Source: Clusia tigrina
Taxonomy: Eukaryota; Arthropoda; Insecta; Diptera; Clusiidae
Reading direction: 5' to 3'
Length of the DNA stretch: 64,000 bases
Assembly (NCBI GenBank): GCA_920105625.2
Contig: CAKKTE020000278.1
Coordinates: 186,001-250,000 of the forward strand
The notes below the pieces were generated by a model that saw nothing but the letters and a program-made list of their open reading frames with translations, was not told the DNA's origin and ran no database searches. Position 1 is the first letter of the stretch. Each line of letters opens with the position of its first letter. Both the position numbers and the translations under genes were made by a program. Shown one piece after another: positions 28,803 through 40,169 of this stretch.

Positions 28803-30179
28803 TGTAACGACTCTTTTCTATAGCTGGGGTAAAACTCAGCGGCTCCAGGGGTCGTATACAGAAAAATATAAAATCCTGTGTGTTAAATTAATTTCAACGT
28901 ATTTATTTAGTGTATTGATTATGGACTCTTGTTAGTCCTTGCTCAAAACAATACTACTTCCTTAACTCTATGTTTGTATAAATAACTTATTCAATGTGTA
29001 CTTGTTTCCATGTATCTACGTCCCGGTAAGTGTGTGTCTCTGTGACTCAGTGGGAGAACGATTAAAAACCAGAAGCTCTCACTGAGTTCCTATGGTCTCT
29101 GTACGGCGTATGACTTAGTGGGAAAACGATTAAAAACCAGAGGTTCCCTCTAAGTACCTAAGTCTCGGTGGCGTATGTGTCTCAGTGATTCAGTGGGAGA
29201 ACGATTAAAAACCAGAGGCTCTCACTGAATCCCTGTAGTCTCTGTCTGTGTATGGCTTAGCAAGAAAACGATTAAAAACCAGAGGTTCTTGCTAAGCTTT
29301 CTATGTTCGTATTGTACTTTGTAGAGCTGTTGCTAGTCAGGATGCTGGTGATCGACGAAGAGACCTACTGCCTGGGCTACGTGGTTTATATAGTCCCAGG
29401 TCGCAGTGGCTGACACATGTTGTTGTTCGCAGGCCACCGTTGTGTGATTTTACTTCCGTTGGCCAGTAGTCGATTGTTGTTGTTGTGGCAGGCTTGTTGT
29501 TGTTGCCGTCAGGCTTGTTGGTGTTGCCGTCTTTTGCCCTTGGGCCACCTTCAACTTCTGGCGGTCAGCCACCTCACTCCAACGGTCCCTGGTTAGCCTG
29601 CAGTATTGTTGCCTGCCAGCAGCGCTGTCCGGAATCCCGTAGTGTTGTTGTTGTTAAATATTTAATTTAACTGACAATCAGCATTTCCCTCTTGTGCTTT
29701 GTACTTGCCGGCCGTTGGCGTGGTGGTGGTTCTGTCGTTGTCCCTCTTGTGCTTCGCTCTCGTTTCTTCGTGTTGTTGGTGTAAGATTTCCGAGCGAGCG
29801 CACTCGGCAAATTCCACCGCTGAGTTCGTGCACTCACCTTCTCTTGTCCGGCATGTATTTGTTGTATTCCTCGTCGCTGTGTTTTTCCTCGCTCTTTGCA
29901 AGCATAGCGCTGATTGGCAAGATCGTTGGCTGTGCGTGAGGTTGCTTTTGTTGTAATCCTAGTTATTATTCCAACTGGTATAATATGCTGATGGTGATCT
30001 GTTCTCCCGCCACTGCTGCGCTGATTGGTTACAACGTATGTAGTTTTTTCGTTAAATTTCTAATGCAGTTGCTTCGGTTCGGGTATTTTATCGTGATGTG
30101 TGTGTGTATATAGTTTCGTAGCGACTCTGTCATTTGTAGTGTGGGCCAAAATTTCCCACAGAAGATTTTAGTCCTCACA
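28803..30179 (-). repeat. 5' LTR of the Osvaldo-like element (1377 bp)
   Basis: Same length as 25578-26954. Differences noted by eye: GTTAGTCCTT versus GTTAGTCTTT, CTAAGTACCT versus CTAAGTCCCT, and TTCGTGTTG versus TTCGTATTG. It contains the hairpin array 29045-29297 and TATA box 29385-29392. Confidence 0.93.
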
Positions 30180-30545
30180 CTCCATCAACTGCTTCATTAA
30201 AAGCTCCAAATGGCTGGACATTTCAAAGGGATGGGACCTGATGTCTGATGCGGTATCACAAAGTGTCAATGTTGGCCTAAGTGTGTCATTCGGGCGGCCG
30301 TCTTACCTACTTATCTTCTCTTATATTATATCATCAATACCCTAGCAGCTAGACTCACACGCCGAGGGCCGCAGGTTCAACTCCTGCCACGGGCTTGGTC
30401 TCCAAAATGCTTCTTTCTGTAAACTCATTTTGTCTTCGAGTCGAACGCATCTCTAGCTAGTACACATTCCACCCATACCTTGCAGTCATAATTAATTCTG
30501 GTGTCAGATATAATAATAGTAATAATAATAATAATTAGATTCCGA
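30180..30545 (+). mobile_element. 3' end of the LOA LINE (copy A) with a tRNA-like T-arm and TAA tail
   Basis: Continues copy B 60278-60640 after the LTR element. At 30371-30387 GCAGG TTCAACT CCTGC is a perfect tRNA T-arm (5-bp stem, 7-nt loop) with a B-box-like GGTTCAACTCC. The sequence ends with ATAATAATAGTAATAATAATAATAA-type repeats near 30508-30537, a usual tail in I/LOA-group LINEs. No convincing A box or acceptor stem was found, so it is not called a tRNA gene. Confidence 0.65.
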
Positions 30546-30673
30546 ACGAAATAATAAAATGGTAACAATACTCAGAAGTGTATAAGTCTTAAAAAATAAA
30601 TTTTTTGGTCGATTAATACACATCACATTTTTTCTCGATTACTTTACTTAATTCTATTAGAAACCATACAAAA

Positions 30674-30675
<2 letters not shown>

Positions 30676-30725
<50 letters not shown>
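30676..30725. repeat. (TA)n microsatellite
   Basis: About 50 bp of alternating TA directly next to the 3' end of the minus-strand LINE. Copy B has only GATATATAGATATATTTAAG here (60763-60780), so the array expanded or contracted after duplication. The interval 30546-30675 is AT-rich and featureless. Confidence 0.9.
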
Positions 30726-30728
<3 letters not shown>

Positions 30729-32420
30729 AGGGTGTTATACACCGGGACCTGAAAAATCTATTGTTATGCCCCTATTTATTTGAAAGATGAGGATAGTCTC
30801 TTCTAAAGATCTTCTGTCAGGCTAATTTCCGACAGGAATTCATATATTTTGGAGGAATCAATTTGAGGGATCTTGCTCATATCTAAGATATATTCTACAA
30901 AACACCTGAGTCTTTTGTGTGCCAATGGCCAGCAATCTGTCATCAGGTGCAGTGAGGTTTCGTTACTTTCTCCATAGAATCGGCAGATGTCATCTGAAGA
31001 TATACCCAACTTATTCATATGGTCCGCTAAAAATGCCTGTGATGAATCTTAATTTTTCTCCGAGGCATATTTATTTACTCCTTAGCTCTTTTAGGATTAA
31101 AATCGACCAGAAGAGCTTTGGACTGTCTTAGTCCCGGAAGAGTTTTCCAGGTTTGACTTCTTTTTGCATCTTCAGGCTACACTTCTTTAGACCTTCAATG
31201 GTATTGGATGATAGTCCACAGAGGGCCGTTGAAAGGAGAGTCCACAGACTTTCTTGCTAAGCTATCAGCATTTTCATGTCCCTCTACTCCCATGTGGCCT
31301 GGCAGATTAGAAATAACTTGTTCATACTGCCTAGGAAGTTCAGTTTACCAATACAGTCCCATTCAAGTTTAGACCTCACCAGGGGTGAGCTCAAACTCTT
31401 GAGTGGTGCTTGACTATCGGATAGTATCACGATGTTTTTCCCCGATATTTCCTGTCAATGTAGACCTGTGGACATCTTTCAATAGCGCAAATCTCCGCTT
31501 TAAAAATGCTTGGGAAAGAACCCATTGGTTCCCAGTAGTTGGGTCTAGGCCTAAATACTCCTGCCCCAGTTCCGTCCATTGTCTTAGAACCGTCAGTATA
31601 CCATAAGAGAGAATTTTCTCTAATTTTAGACGTCTTTCCATTCATTTTTACAACTAATCATTGTACTGTATTTCTGTGCAAAGTTGAATTATCTTGGCAT
31701 AAAATCCTTGTGAGATTATAGTATGCCATATTCTTCATCTAAATTGTTACCCCATATATTTTGGGAGTAATTTGATTCTCTCGAGATAATTTCTTGTATT
31801 CTGCTAAGAGATTTCCTGGCAGAGTCTTGTATTACTAGATGTAAGGGTGTTAAATCTAGTACAACTTCCATTGCTGCCGTTGGACAGGTGCGGACAGCTC
31901 CTGTGATGACAAGGCAAACAAGGCGTTGTACTTGACTTAATACAGATTTTGCTGTCTTAAGTCTGACTCTATTAGACCAGGTTACAAAACCATAGGTGGT
32001 GATTGGTCTCTCCATCATGGTATACATCCAGTGAACGATTTTTGGGCTACATCCCCAAGATTTACGAGCAAGCCGTCTACATAAGAAAGCTGTAGCCCTC
32101 TTGGTGGTTGCTGACAGGTGAGCCTTCCACAATAACTTTTTGTCGAAAATGACTCTGAGGTATTTGGTCTCAGAGCTAATATCGCCTGTGTAGAAGAATA
32201 GTTTTCATGGTAAAGATCTCTTTGCAGTAAACGGGGCAATGGTGGTCTTTGAGGCGTTGATTTTTAAACCCATACAAGTAAGTGGCAAATTAAATATTCT
32301 GCCCAATTTCATTTTAATTCCTTTGAAAATATTATCTGAATTTAGTCCCGATTTTTTTAAGCATTATAAAATTCCCCTACCACAGTTTATGCTGGAATTC
32401 AGTAACTACGGGTATTTTTG
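30726..32420 (-). pseudogene. RNase-H-bearing LINE of the I/LOA group, 5'-truncated (copy A)
   Basis: Minus strand: RT C-terminal part at 31716-32132 (KATAFLCRRLARKSWGCSPK-like, seen as TKRATAFLCRRLARKSWGCS; VRTCPTAAMEVVLDLTPLHL), RNase H at 31427-31645 (LLWYTDGSKTMDGTGAGVF, SIFKAEICAIERC) and a zinc-ribbon-like C-terminus at 30803-31018 (CRFYGESNETSLHLMTDC). A short upstream piece, NLPLTCMGLKINASKTT, belongs just past the RT catalytic block. Stops and frameshifts separate these. It is a different family from the neighbouring LOA LINE. The 5' truncation is somewhere in 32280-32420. Confidence 0.8.
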
Positions 32421-32675
32421 ACGCAGTGGATGGCCGGAAAAATGTATAACGTATATCTGGCTCAAAATTATACCGGATTAGGCCAGTTAACAGGATGTTC
32501 GGCTCGGTTTAGTTTGTTACTGTTCATTATTAACTAGTGTCACATAAGGTACTTTATTTAACGTTAATTTAAACAGCATGTAATCTGTTTTGGAAGTGGT
32601 TGTTATAAAGTGAACTATTAAATAATAGACACACTCGGACGAAGTAAATACAAATATTGTATGCAAACGAGTATA

Positions 32676-33064
32676 AATGGACAGGGATATACAGCGTGCA
32701 ATTAGCTGCTCTAACAACAGCAGAAACATGGACAAGAGAGACGAACGCGATGCACATAGCCACCGCAGCAACAGTAGTAGACAACGGATCGGTGCTACAG
32801 GGAGCCCGTGAACAGAGAAACGGATGCCAAATACAGACGACTCAGCCACACAATGGAACCATGTCACATTCCAAAGTTTAGAAGAGCTACAGGAATTGAA
32901 AGGAGCTGGTCTACCACAGGGCTTAGTAGCAGAAATTTTGCGTAAAGCTAAAGAGGCACAAGAGAACCCGGCACAAAGACGATTACGGTTTATGCGAGAC
33001 GCGTACCGAGTGACCCTCTGCCATGACGTGGGTAAAATTTCTCGTCGGTGAAGTTGGGAGGGCG
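32676..33064 (+). pseudogene. C-terminal ORF and polypurine tract of an Osvaldo-like element (copy A)
   Basis: From ATG 32676 the frame reads MDRDIQRAISCSNNS, then HSHRSNSSRQRIGATGSP, a TGA, and TEKRMPNTDDSATQWNHVTF to RRLRFMRDAYRVTL, ending at TGA 33051. It matches the C-terminal part of the ORF at 26950. AAGTTGGGAGGGCG (33051-33064) is the likely polypurine tract directly before an LTR. Everything upstream of this in the element is missing. The interval 32421-32675 is AT-rich and unassigned. Confidence 0.7.
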
Positions 33065-33466
33065 TGTGGCGAGCAAAATTATTGACTAATTTTGCTCGCA
33101 CAACCGCCAGCATCACTCGTGTGCGAAGAAGTTTGAGTGCGTTAAGCAATCAGCTTGCGCGGCCCCATCAACGCTTAATATTAATTATTAGAATACCTTC
33201 GCACCAATAGAAACCACAGCGAACGCGGGAGCGCATGAAATACACAAAATAATAAACGTTGGTCAATAAATCACATGCAAATTGTACCAACAACTACGCA
33301 AGCGGAATATCAACAGCAGCATTGGCAAAGCCAAGCCAGCCGCTTGCGTAAGACAAGGAAAAGGAATTGCAAGTGAATTATACCAACACGAATGCGCTGA
33401 CAGACTTGGCGAACTCAAGCCAGCCGTGTGCACTGATCGACAACAACAACAACACTACAAGCAAAC
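33065..33466 (+). repeat. Partial LTR (U3) of an Osvaldo-like element, plus strand (copy A)
   Basis: Starts TGTGGCGAGCAAAATTATTG directly after the purine tract. It is collinear with copy B from 63114 up to CTACAAGCAAAC, where the copies diverge. CAACAACAAC runs parallel the GTTGTTGTTG runs in the minus-oriented LTRs. Confidence 0.65.
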
Positions 33467-34174
33467 AACAATGACTACAATAGAAACTTGTAACAGATTT
33501 CTAGCCATAAACCCGCACAGAGATCAATACGTTGTCATGAGTCTAGCTGATTTGGAGGCTTGTACACTGATGAAGCCAACACTCAACTGATACACAACAG
33601 AGGGACTGAAGTACGTTCATGTGAAGTTAAACTGTTTGCCAACGATACTCAACGGGGTTGCGTCCACCATGAAGTTCAAGACAATTCAACCTGGATTCAA
33701 ATGGATCATAAGAAAGAGTGGATCTACGCTTTGAAGTTTGCCACTCGCTTGAGTGCAGTATGTGATGTCATTCTACCGCAGCCACTACCGCGGAATAGGA
33801 TGCAAGAATCAGACGACGAAACACAATTTGATACAACTTTGTAAGGTTGTTGACGCAGTCAACGTGCGGGAGAATGTACGAATTCATATAAATATCAATC
33901 GCACAACCTTCAACTGTAACATAATGTTTAATAGTATATTTGTGTGTATCCGTACATTTGTAATCACAACAAAAAACATGGATTATGCAGTCTGAGCGTG
34001 CAGAAGCATTGAGGACCAACTGACACCTGCACAAGCATTAGGTGCATTCCCAAAAATGTAACATAAGCATTTCGGTGGCATTGAAAAGTATGTTCATTGA
34101 ACGTGCACATGCTGCTATGCGCTGCTTTATAATCTGCTGATATTTAGTACAGAAAAGATGCCACCAAAACAATT
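33467..34174. other. Unassigned sequence
   Basis: About 0.7 kb with short ORFs (for example 33560-33844) that show no motif I recognise. It may be more LTR-element debris, but nothing supports a call. Confidence 0.4.
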
Positions 34175-35130
34175 TCTTACCGACCTATCAGTCTATTGCC
34201 AATACTATCGAAAGTATTTGAAAGGATACTACAGGACAGATTAGAGCCAATCTTAACAACAAAAAATTTAATACCCAGCCATCAGTTTGGATTTAACAAC
34301 ACTCAACTGTGCAACAGGTCCACAAGGTTGTAAACAAAATCCTTGAAAGTATAGACAACAAAAAATACTGCGTAGCTGTATACTTCGACATTGCAAAAGC
34401 ATTCGACAAGGTGTGGCACAAAGGACTTCTATATAAACTTAAGCGAATATTTCCACAAAATTATTATGACATTTTAAAGAGCTATATAAGCGAACGACAA
34501 TTCTACATAAAATATGACGAGGATTCCTCAGACATCCTACCAATGACAGCTGGAGTACCACAAGGCAGCGTATTAGGACCTCTACTATACTTAATATTCA
34601 CAGCAGATATACCTATGCTATAAAGGGCAAAAAAATAAAAACACACTCTGCTGCAAAATATCTTGGAATAACCATAGACGAAAAATTGACTTGGAAGCAG
34701 CACATCATTAACAAGCGAAACGACGCAAAAAATAAGTACCGACAATTAAGCTGGCTACTTGGACGAGCATCTAGACTATCTCTCTACAACAAACTAATAA
34801 TATACAAGACAATAATAGCACCTATCTGGAAATATGGAATCGAGATATGGGGCACAGCTAGCATATCAAACTTAAATTTAATACAACGAATGCAGTCAAG
34901 AATACTACGAACGATTACAAATGCTGAATGGTATATCCCGAACGAGGTTATACACCGTGACCTACACATTGAAACGATCACGGACACAATCACAAAATGC
35001 AGCACCAAACATATACACCGACTGAGAGACCATGAAAACCTGGAACTGCGTAGTGCAGCACAAACGGAGGGTGCAACTCCAAGATGATTGAAGCGAATTA
35101 CCCCTGCAGAACTTACAGGAAGGTTTAAAA
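34175..35130 (+). pseudogene. Jockey-type LINE reverse transcriptase, 5'-truncated and internally deleted
   Basis: YRPISLLPILSKVFERILQD opens the homology, then PSHQFGF, AVYFDIAKAFDKVWHKGLLY and TAGVPQGSVLGPLLYLIFTA. The block with the second catalytic motif (FADD) is missing: sequence jumps at about 34622 to KYLGITIDEKLTWKQHI and a C-terminal part with IWKYGIEIWGTAS and EVIHRDLHIETI. No RNase H, as in the Jockey clade. The A-rich region after 35090 could be the tail. Confidence 0.85.
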
Positions 35131-35716
35131 AAATAAATACATAACAGTAACAAAATAAATAATTAATTATATACATAAATAAAATTATGGATAAATAGAG
35201 AAAATTTAATAAACAAATAAATAAAAGAAGTTAATTTGGCATTGGCAAAAAGAGCATATTCAATCCAAACCTGCACAAAATATTACTTAATATTATTGTT
35301 ATAGATTGTAATATATAGAGGAAGAAATAAAAAAAAGTACGTATTAATTATTATTGATGATGTTAGCAGTAAGTTATTATTTAAGACAATGAATTTTGTT
35401 GAATGAATATAATATTTTATGATAAATGAATAACATAAATGCAACCCTGTAAATATAAATACAGAGAATGACAGTATGTATAGAATGTCAAACTCAATTT
35501 TTATAACCTGTGCATTTTTCTTATTCCAAATTTCAATAAACAAATCACTTTTTCATTCTTAATCAACAATAAAACTGAGTCTTTTATTTCAGCGACGGTT
35601 TGTTCAGGTTCAAGTGCTTGAACAATCAGATTATTATTCCTAGTCTCATATTGGTTCAAGTATCTGTATGAGGCGTCAATAAGGAATCACTACAGTCAAA
35701 CGAGGCTGTTTTTACA
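35131..35716. other. AT-rich unassigned sequence
   Basis: No ORF with recognisable motifs, no repeat shared with the rest of the window. Confidence 0.5.
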
Positions 35717-35849
35717 CTATGTATAGCGGTTAAGTATAGCTGCTGGTTCACTACCGTTTGGACCATTATCGAATAAACTACATCAAATACGACTACATGC
35801 ACTTTCTTATTTACTTGTCTTTTCCTTATATCTGTGGTATCTGCTAACA
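35717..35849 (+). repeat. Copia 5' LTR, right part
   Basis: CTATGTATAGCGGTTAAGTA through CGAATAAACTACATCAAATA matches the 3' LTR from 38635. It ends ATCTGCTAACA just before the primer-binding site. Sequence to the left has no counterpart in the 3' LTR, so the 5' LTR is truncated. Confidence 0.7.
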
Positions 35850-35866
35850 GGTTATGGGCCCAGGTC
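35850..35866 (+). promoter_or_regulatory. Copia primer-binding site, tRNA-iMet half type
   Basis: GGTTATGGGCCCAGGTC directly follows the LTR. Fly copia uses GGTTATGGGCCCAGTC, complementary to an internal part of initiator tRNA-Met. Confidence 0.75.
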
Positions 35867-35948
35867 GGAAAAAGGTCAAAAAAGTGGATTTTGTATTAAA
35901 ACATCGTTTTGAAAAATTCCTTTTTTTTGCCGATTTGCCACGTACATA

Positions 35949-38462
35949 ATGAGTTCTGCCGGGCTATACTCCATCGAAAAACTCGATGATAAAAATTATC
36001 CATCATGGTCCGTCCATATGAAGAGTGTACCGATTCACTCAGAGCTGTGGAATATAGTATGCGTTAAGCTAGTGAAAAACGAGACAGTGACATCGGAGGA
36101 ATCTGCTGCATTCGACGCAAAAGATGAGATGGCGTTAGCGAGCATTATGTTGTGCATGAAGCCGTCACAGCTAAACTACGTTAAACATTGCGACACATCA
36201 GCAAAGGCCTGGACAAAATTAAAGCAAATTTACCAGCCAGCCGGACCTGCTCGCAAAGTCACACTTTTCAAAAAATTATTGTACTTGCGCTTGGGTGAAG
36301 GCGAGAGCATCGTGGAGCATATGAACGAGTTCTATGAGGTAACGGAAAAGCTAACCGAAATTGGAGTCGAGGTGCCAGAGGACCTCCTTGTCATAATTTG
36401 GCTTTCTAGCCTGCCTACATCATACGACAATTTCATCATAGCCATCGAAACACGTGATTCCTTGCCAGCACTGTAATCGGTGAGGGTTAATCTACTTGAG
36501 GAAAATGAACGAAGGCTCGAAAGAGGCGAAAAGTGTGAAGGGGGTCAAAATCATCAGGCGTTTAGCGCACGCACGAATGAACAAAGGGACTCCGGCAACA
36601 ACAGCAGCAGCCACGGTAATAACAATAAACGTATAAACGGGAAATGCTATAATTGCGGTCGTCGCGGTCATTTCGCTGCTAAGTGCAGAGAACCGAGAAT
36701 AGGGCAGAAAAGCAATCCAAAATCATCGTTTGCTATTCTCGCTGCTAGTTCGTCTCAGAATTTGGCTCGTGATACATGGTGTCTTGATAGTGGAGCGACA
36801 GCCCATCTATGCTGCGATCGCTCGTTATTTCGCGTTAACCAGAGCGTACTGAAAAAATTGCGTTAGCCGGTGACAATTACATAGAATCTTGCTGTCAAGG
36901 TGAAGTTCGTATTGAGAATAGTGAATTTTCGGTCACACTCAAAAATGTGTTGTATGTACCTGCATTACAAAATAATTTCATTTCTGTAAGCAGAGCGACT
37001 TGTAACGGCCTTACTGTTTGTTTCAGAAAAAATCGAGCGGTAATAAAAAATGCAGAAGGTGTAACTGTAATGGGAGCAAAAAAGAAGGTGGTTTATTTAC
37101 ATTCAAGTACATTCCAACTAAATATTATTACGCGAATAATGAAAACAATAACGCCCTCGAGTGGCATAATCGGTTCGGGCATTTAAATTTTGACAGCCTA
37201 AAAGAAATGTCGAGCAAAAGGCTAGTGCACGGACTTGAGCTAAAAGTAATAGCGAATATCAAATGCGTTACATGTGCGAAAGGTAAAATTTGTGATAAAC
37301 CGTTTCCGAATACGTCCGAAAATCGCGCTCGTGAACTATTAGAAATCGTGATATTTGCGCCCCAATCAATAAAACTTCGATCGGTGGATCGCGATATTTT
37401 GCAACATTTATAAACGATGAGGCGCGATATATATTTGTTTATTTCATTAAAACTAAGGACGAAGTGTTTTCGGCATTTAAGGCATTCAAAGCAATGGCAG
37501 AAAAATAAACCAATTTGCAAAATAAAAATATTGCGCAGCGATAACGGGCGCGAGTATATAAGTAATCGTTTTAAAGAATTCCTACAGGAAAACGGAATAG
37601 TGCGTCAGTTGACGATGCCGTACACACCACAATAAAACGGTGTGGCAGAACGTGCAAACAGGACCCTTGTGGAAATGGCAAGATGCATGCTCGTCCATAG
37701 CGCATTAAGTGAGCATTGTTGGGCGGAGCAGCGTACCTGCGCGACAGCAGCGAACCTGCGCAACAGAGCTGCAACAAAAACACTCACTAATTTGACTCCT
37801 TATGAGGCGTGGATCGGTAGAATGCCAAGCGTATTCCACTTAAAGATATTCGGTTCCTTAGCTGTAGCGATTGAGAAAACGCCACGAGGATATTTAGGCC
37901 GAAGGGTAAGGAAGTGACCATGTTGGGTTATTCCGATGAATCAAAGGCGTATCGTTTGTAGGATGCGGAGTCAAAAAGGGTGATTGTTAGCAGGGACGTC
38001 ATATTCATGGAGGGCACGTATGCTCGTATAGTGGCAGCCGAAAACGATACAGTAACGTTTGATTCTGGAGATTTGGCGGCTGGAATTGTCCATTCTGTGG
38101 CTGATAACGCAAACATAACCAAAGCGGATGATAATATCATTGTGCAAACGAAACTGGTTCGTACCGGTAAGCGTGGTCGTCCACGTAAGAAGCGACGTGT
38201 TCTAAATGTATTTGAGGTAGACGACGCGCAAGTTCCACAAAGTGAGGCGGAGGCCATGAGTGGAAAGGATTCTAAGCAGTGGCAAGAATCTATGCAGAAG
38301 GAGTATAACGCGTTAATAAAAAATCAGACGTGGACGCTAGTTGACTTACCAGTGGGTGAAAAACTCATCGGTTGTACTAATGAAATGCTTTCAGACATCC
38401 TAACGAAGAATTTACTGAAACAGAATCATTGTGAATTTACTAGAGAAATGGGATTATATTAG
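35949..38462 (+). pseudogene. Copia gag-pol, internally deleted
   Basis: From ATG 35949: UBN2-type gag (SSAGLYSIEKLDDKNYPSWS, KAWTKLKQIYQPAGPARKVT), a TAA at 36474-36476, zinc knuckle CYNCGRRGHFAAKC, protease WCLDSGATAHLCC, pre-integrase domain (LEWHNRFGHLNFDSL, CVTCAKGK), integrase (ILRSDNGREYISN, VAERANRTLVEMARCML) and the start of RT (KQWQESMQKEYNALIKNQTW). There the sequence jumps to the last residues of RNase H (NEMLSDILTKNLLKQNH), so nearly all RT and RNase H are deleted. Several frameshifts occur between 36866 and 37642, and the integrase Asp after ATFI is Asn. Confidence 0.9.
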
Positions 38463-38519
38463 CTTTTTCATTACAAAAAGTTTTTCTTATAATTTGAATA
38501 TATATTTTCGTGCAGAAAG

Positions 38520-38719
38520 AGTGTAAAAAGTAGAAATGTTTAGTGTAGCTCGTGCAACACAATATATTTCTAGTGAGCATAATATGTTCATGCTCTTTAT
38601 AGTTATTGGATATTTGGTTTCACCTTCTAATAACCTATGTATAGTGTTTAAGTATAGCTGTTGGTTCACTACTGTTTGGACCATCATCGAATAAACTACA
38701 TCAAATACGATGACGTGCA

Positions 38720-38757
<38 letters not shown>
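38520..38757 (+). repeat. Copia 3' LTR, truncated by a (CT)n run
   Basis: Possible start TGTAAAAAGTAG after GCAGAAAGAG. The segment 38635-38720 matches 35717-35805. At 38722 it passes into (CT)n and then (TA)n, and the remaining LTR end is lost. Confidence 0.55.
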
Positions 38758-38922
<165 letters not shown>

Positions 38923-40165
38923 CGAGGTGTGCTCAATTTTTTTTATGTTGGTACACATGTTTGTTATATATGTTGGCAATACCAACCATTTTGGATTGTC
39001 AGTTTGTTTTTGACAGATAAAAAGGTTAGTCGTGTTTTGGTGTGCTCTTCGATTTTGTAGTATTCAAAAAAATGGATCAAAGAAACTGTATTCAGTTTTC
39101 TGTCAAAAATGAAATTAAATGCGCAAGGACATTTGAAATGTTGACTGTGGCCTTTGGCGAGTCTACTATGAGCAGAACACAAGTTCAATTGCGGTATAAC
39201 CGGTTTAAGGAAGGCCGAGAAGATGTCAATGACGATGCGCCTCCTGGTCGCCCGAGCACGTCAAAAACCGATGAAAACATTGACGCAATGAAGAAAATGA
39301 TTTTGGATAATTGTCGAATCACTATCAGAGAGGTTGCTGATGATGTTGGCATATTGTTCGGCTCATGCCAAGCAAATTTTACGGATGTTTTAGGCATGAA
39401 ACGTGCGGCAGCGAAGATTATTCCAAAATTGCTAAATTTTGAGCAAAAACAACGTCGCATGGACATCGCTCAGGAGCTGTTGAACATCGTCAACGACGAC
39501 CCAGGTTTCCTCAAAAAGATCATAACTGGTGACGAATCCTGGGTGTGGCTATGACATTGAAACCAAAGCCCAATCATCCCAATGGAAACGTCCGGATGAG
39601 CCAGGACCGAAAAAAGCACGTCAAGTTCGGTCGAACGTAAAGGTTATGCTGACAGTTTTCTTTGATTGCAATGGCGTTGTGCATCATGAATTCTTGCCAC
39701 AAGGTCGTACGGTCAACAAGGAATACTACCTTGAAGTTATGCGCCGTTTGTGAGAAGCAATTCGTCAGAAACGCCCGGAATTGTGGAAAAACTAATCATG
39801 GATTTTGCACCATGATAACGCACCAGCTCACACATCGATGCTTGTGCGTAATTTTTTGGCCAAAAACAAAACCGTTATCATGCCTCAACCACCGTATTCA
39901 CCGTACTTGGCCCCCGCTGACTTTTTCCTCTTTCCAAAACTGAAGACACCGATGAAAGGAAAGCGTTTTGCTACGATTGAGGAGATAAAAGAAAAATCGA
40001 AACAGGAGCTGTTGGCGATCCCAAAAAAGCGTTTCAGAAGTGTTTCGAGAATTGGAAAAAACGCTGGCATAAGTGTATTATATCTGAGGGGAATTACTTT
40101 GAAGGGCACAAGATAGTTGTTGATGAATAAATAAATACTTTATTTTTTGATCACACAATAACGGT
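38923..40165 (+). mobile_element. Mariner element 1, degenerate
   Basis: Left terminal repeat CGAGGTGTGCTCAATTTTTT at 38923. The right end is degenerate (TTTTTTGATCACACAATAAC, near 40146-40165). The transposase pseudogene fills the middle. TA bases adjoin the left end, as expected for mariner. Confidence 0.85.
39072..40132 (+). pseudogene. Mariner transposase 1 (D,D34D type)
   Basis: ATG 39072. HTH region GESTMSRTQVQLRYNRFKEG, linker PGRPSTSKTDENIDAM and catalytic ITGDESWV, WILHHDNAPAHTS, YSPYLAPADFFLFPKLK. Lesions: a frameshift near 39540, an in-frame TGA at about 39751 (after VMRRL), a TAA at about 39793 (after ELWKN) and a frameshift in the A run near 40022. Length is about 350 codons, normal for mariner, so it is complete but dead. 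Confidence 0.9.
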
Positions 40166-40169
40166 TATT

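Larger units (their letters stand above)
25578..30179 (-). mobile_element. Young, internally deleted Osvaldo/Ulysses-like LTR retrotransposon
   Basis: Two 1377-bp LTRs flank only 1848 bp of internal sequence. The target duplication CTCC is at 25574-25577 and 30180-30183, and copy B shows the empty site CTCC at 60278-60281. By eye the LTRs differ at three positions. The inside keeps the primer-binding site, the gag N-terminus, protease and a C-terminal Arg-rich segment; capsid C-terminus, zinc knuckle, RT, RNase H and integrase are absent. It must have been mobilised in trans, or deleted after insertion. Confidence 0.95.

Noticed and set aside
30340..30420. Complete tRNA gene
   Set aside because: The T-arm is perfect but no matching acceptor stem, D-arm or anticodon arm could be drawn.
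33560..33844. Short plus-strand ORF of 94 codons
   Set aside because: Begins arbitrarily, no motif, neighbours are transposon debris; left unassigned.
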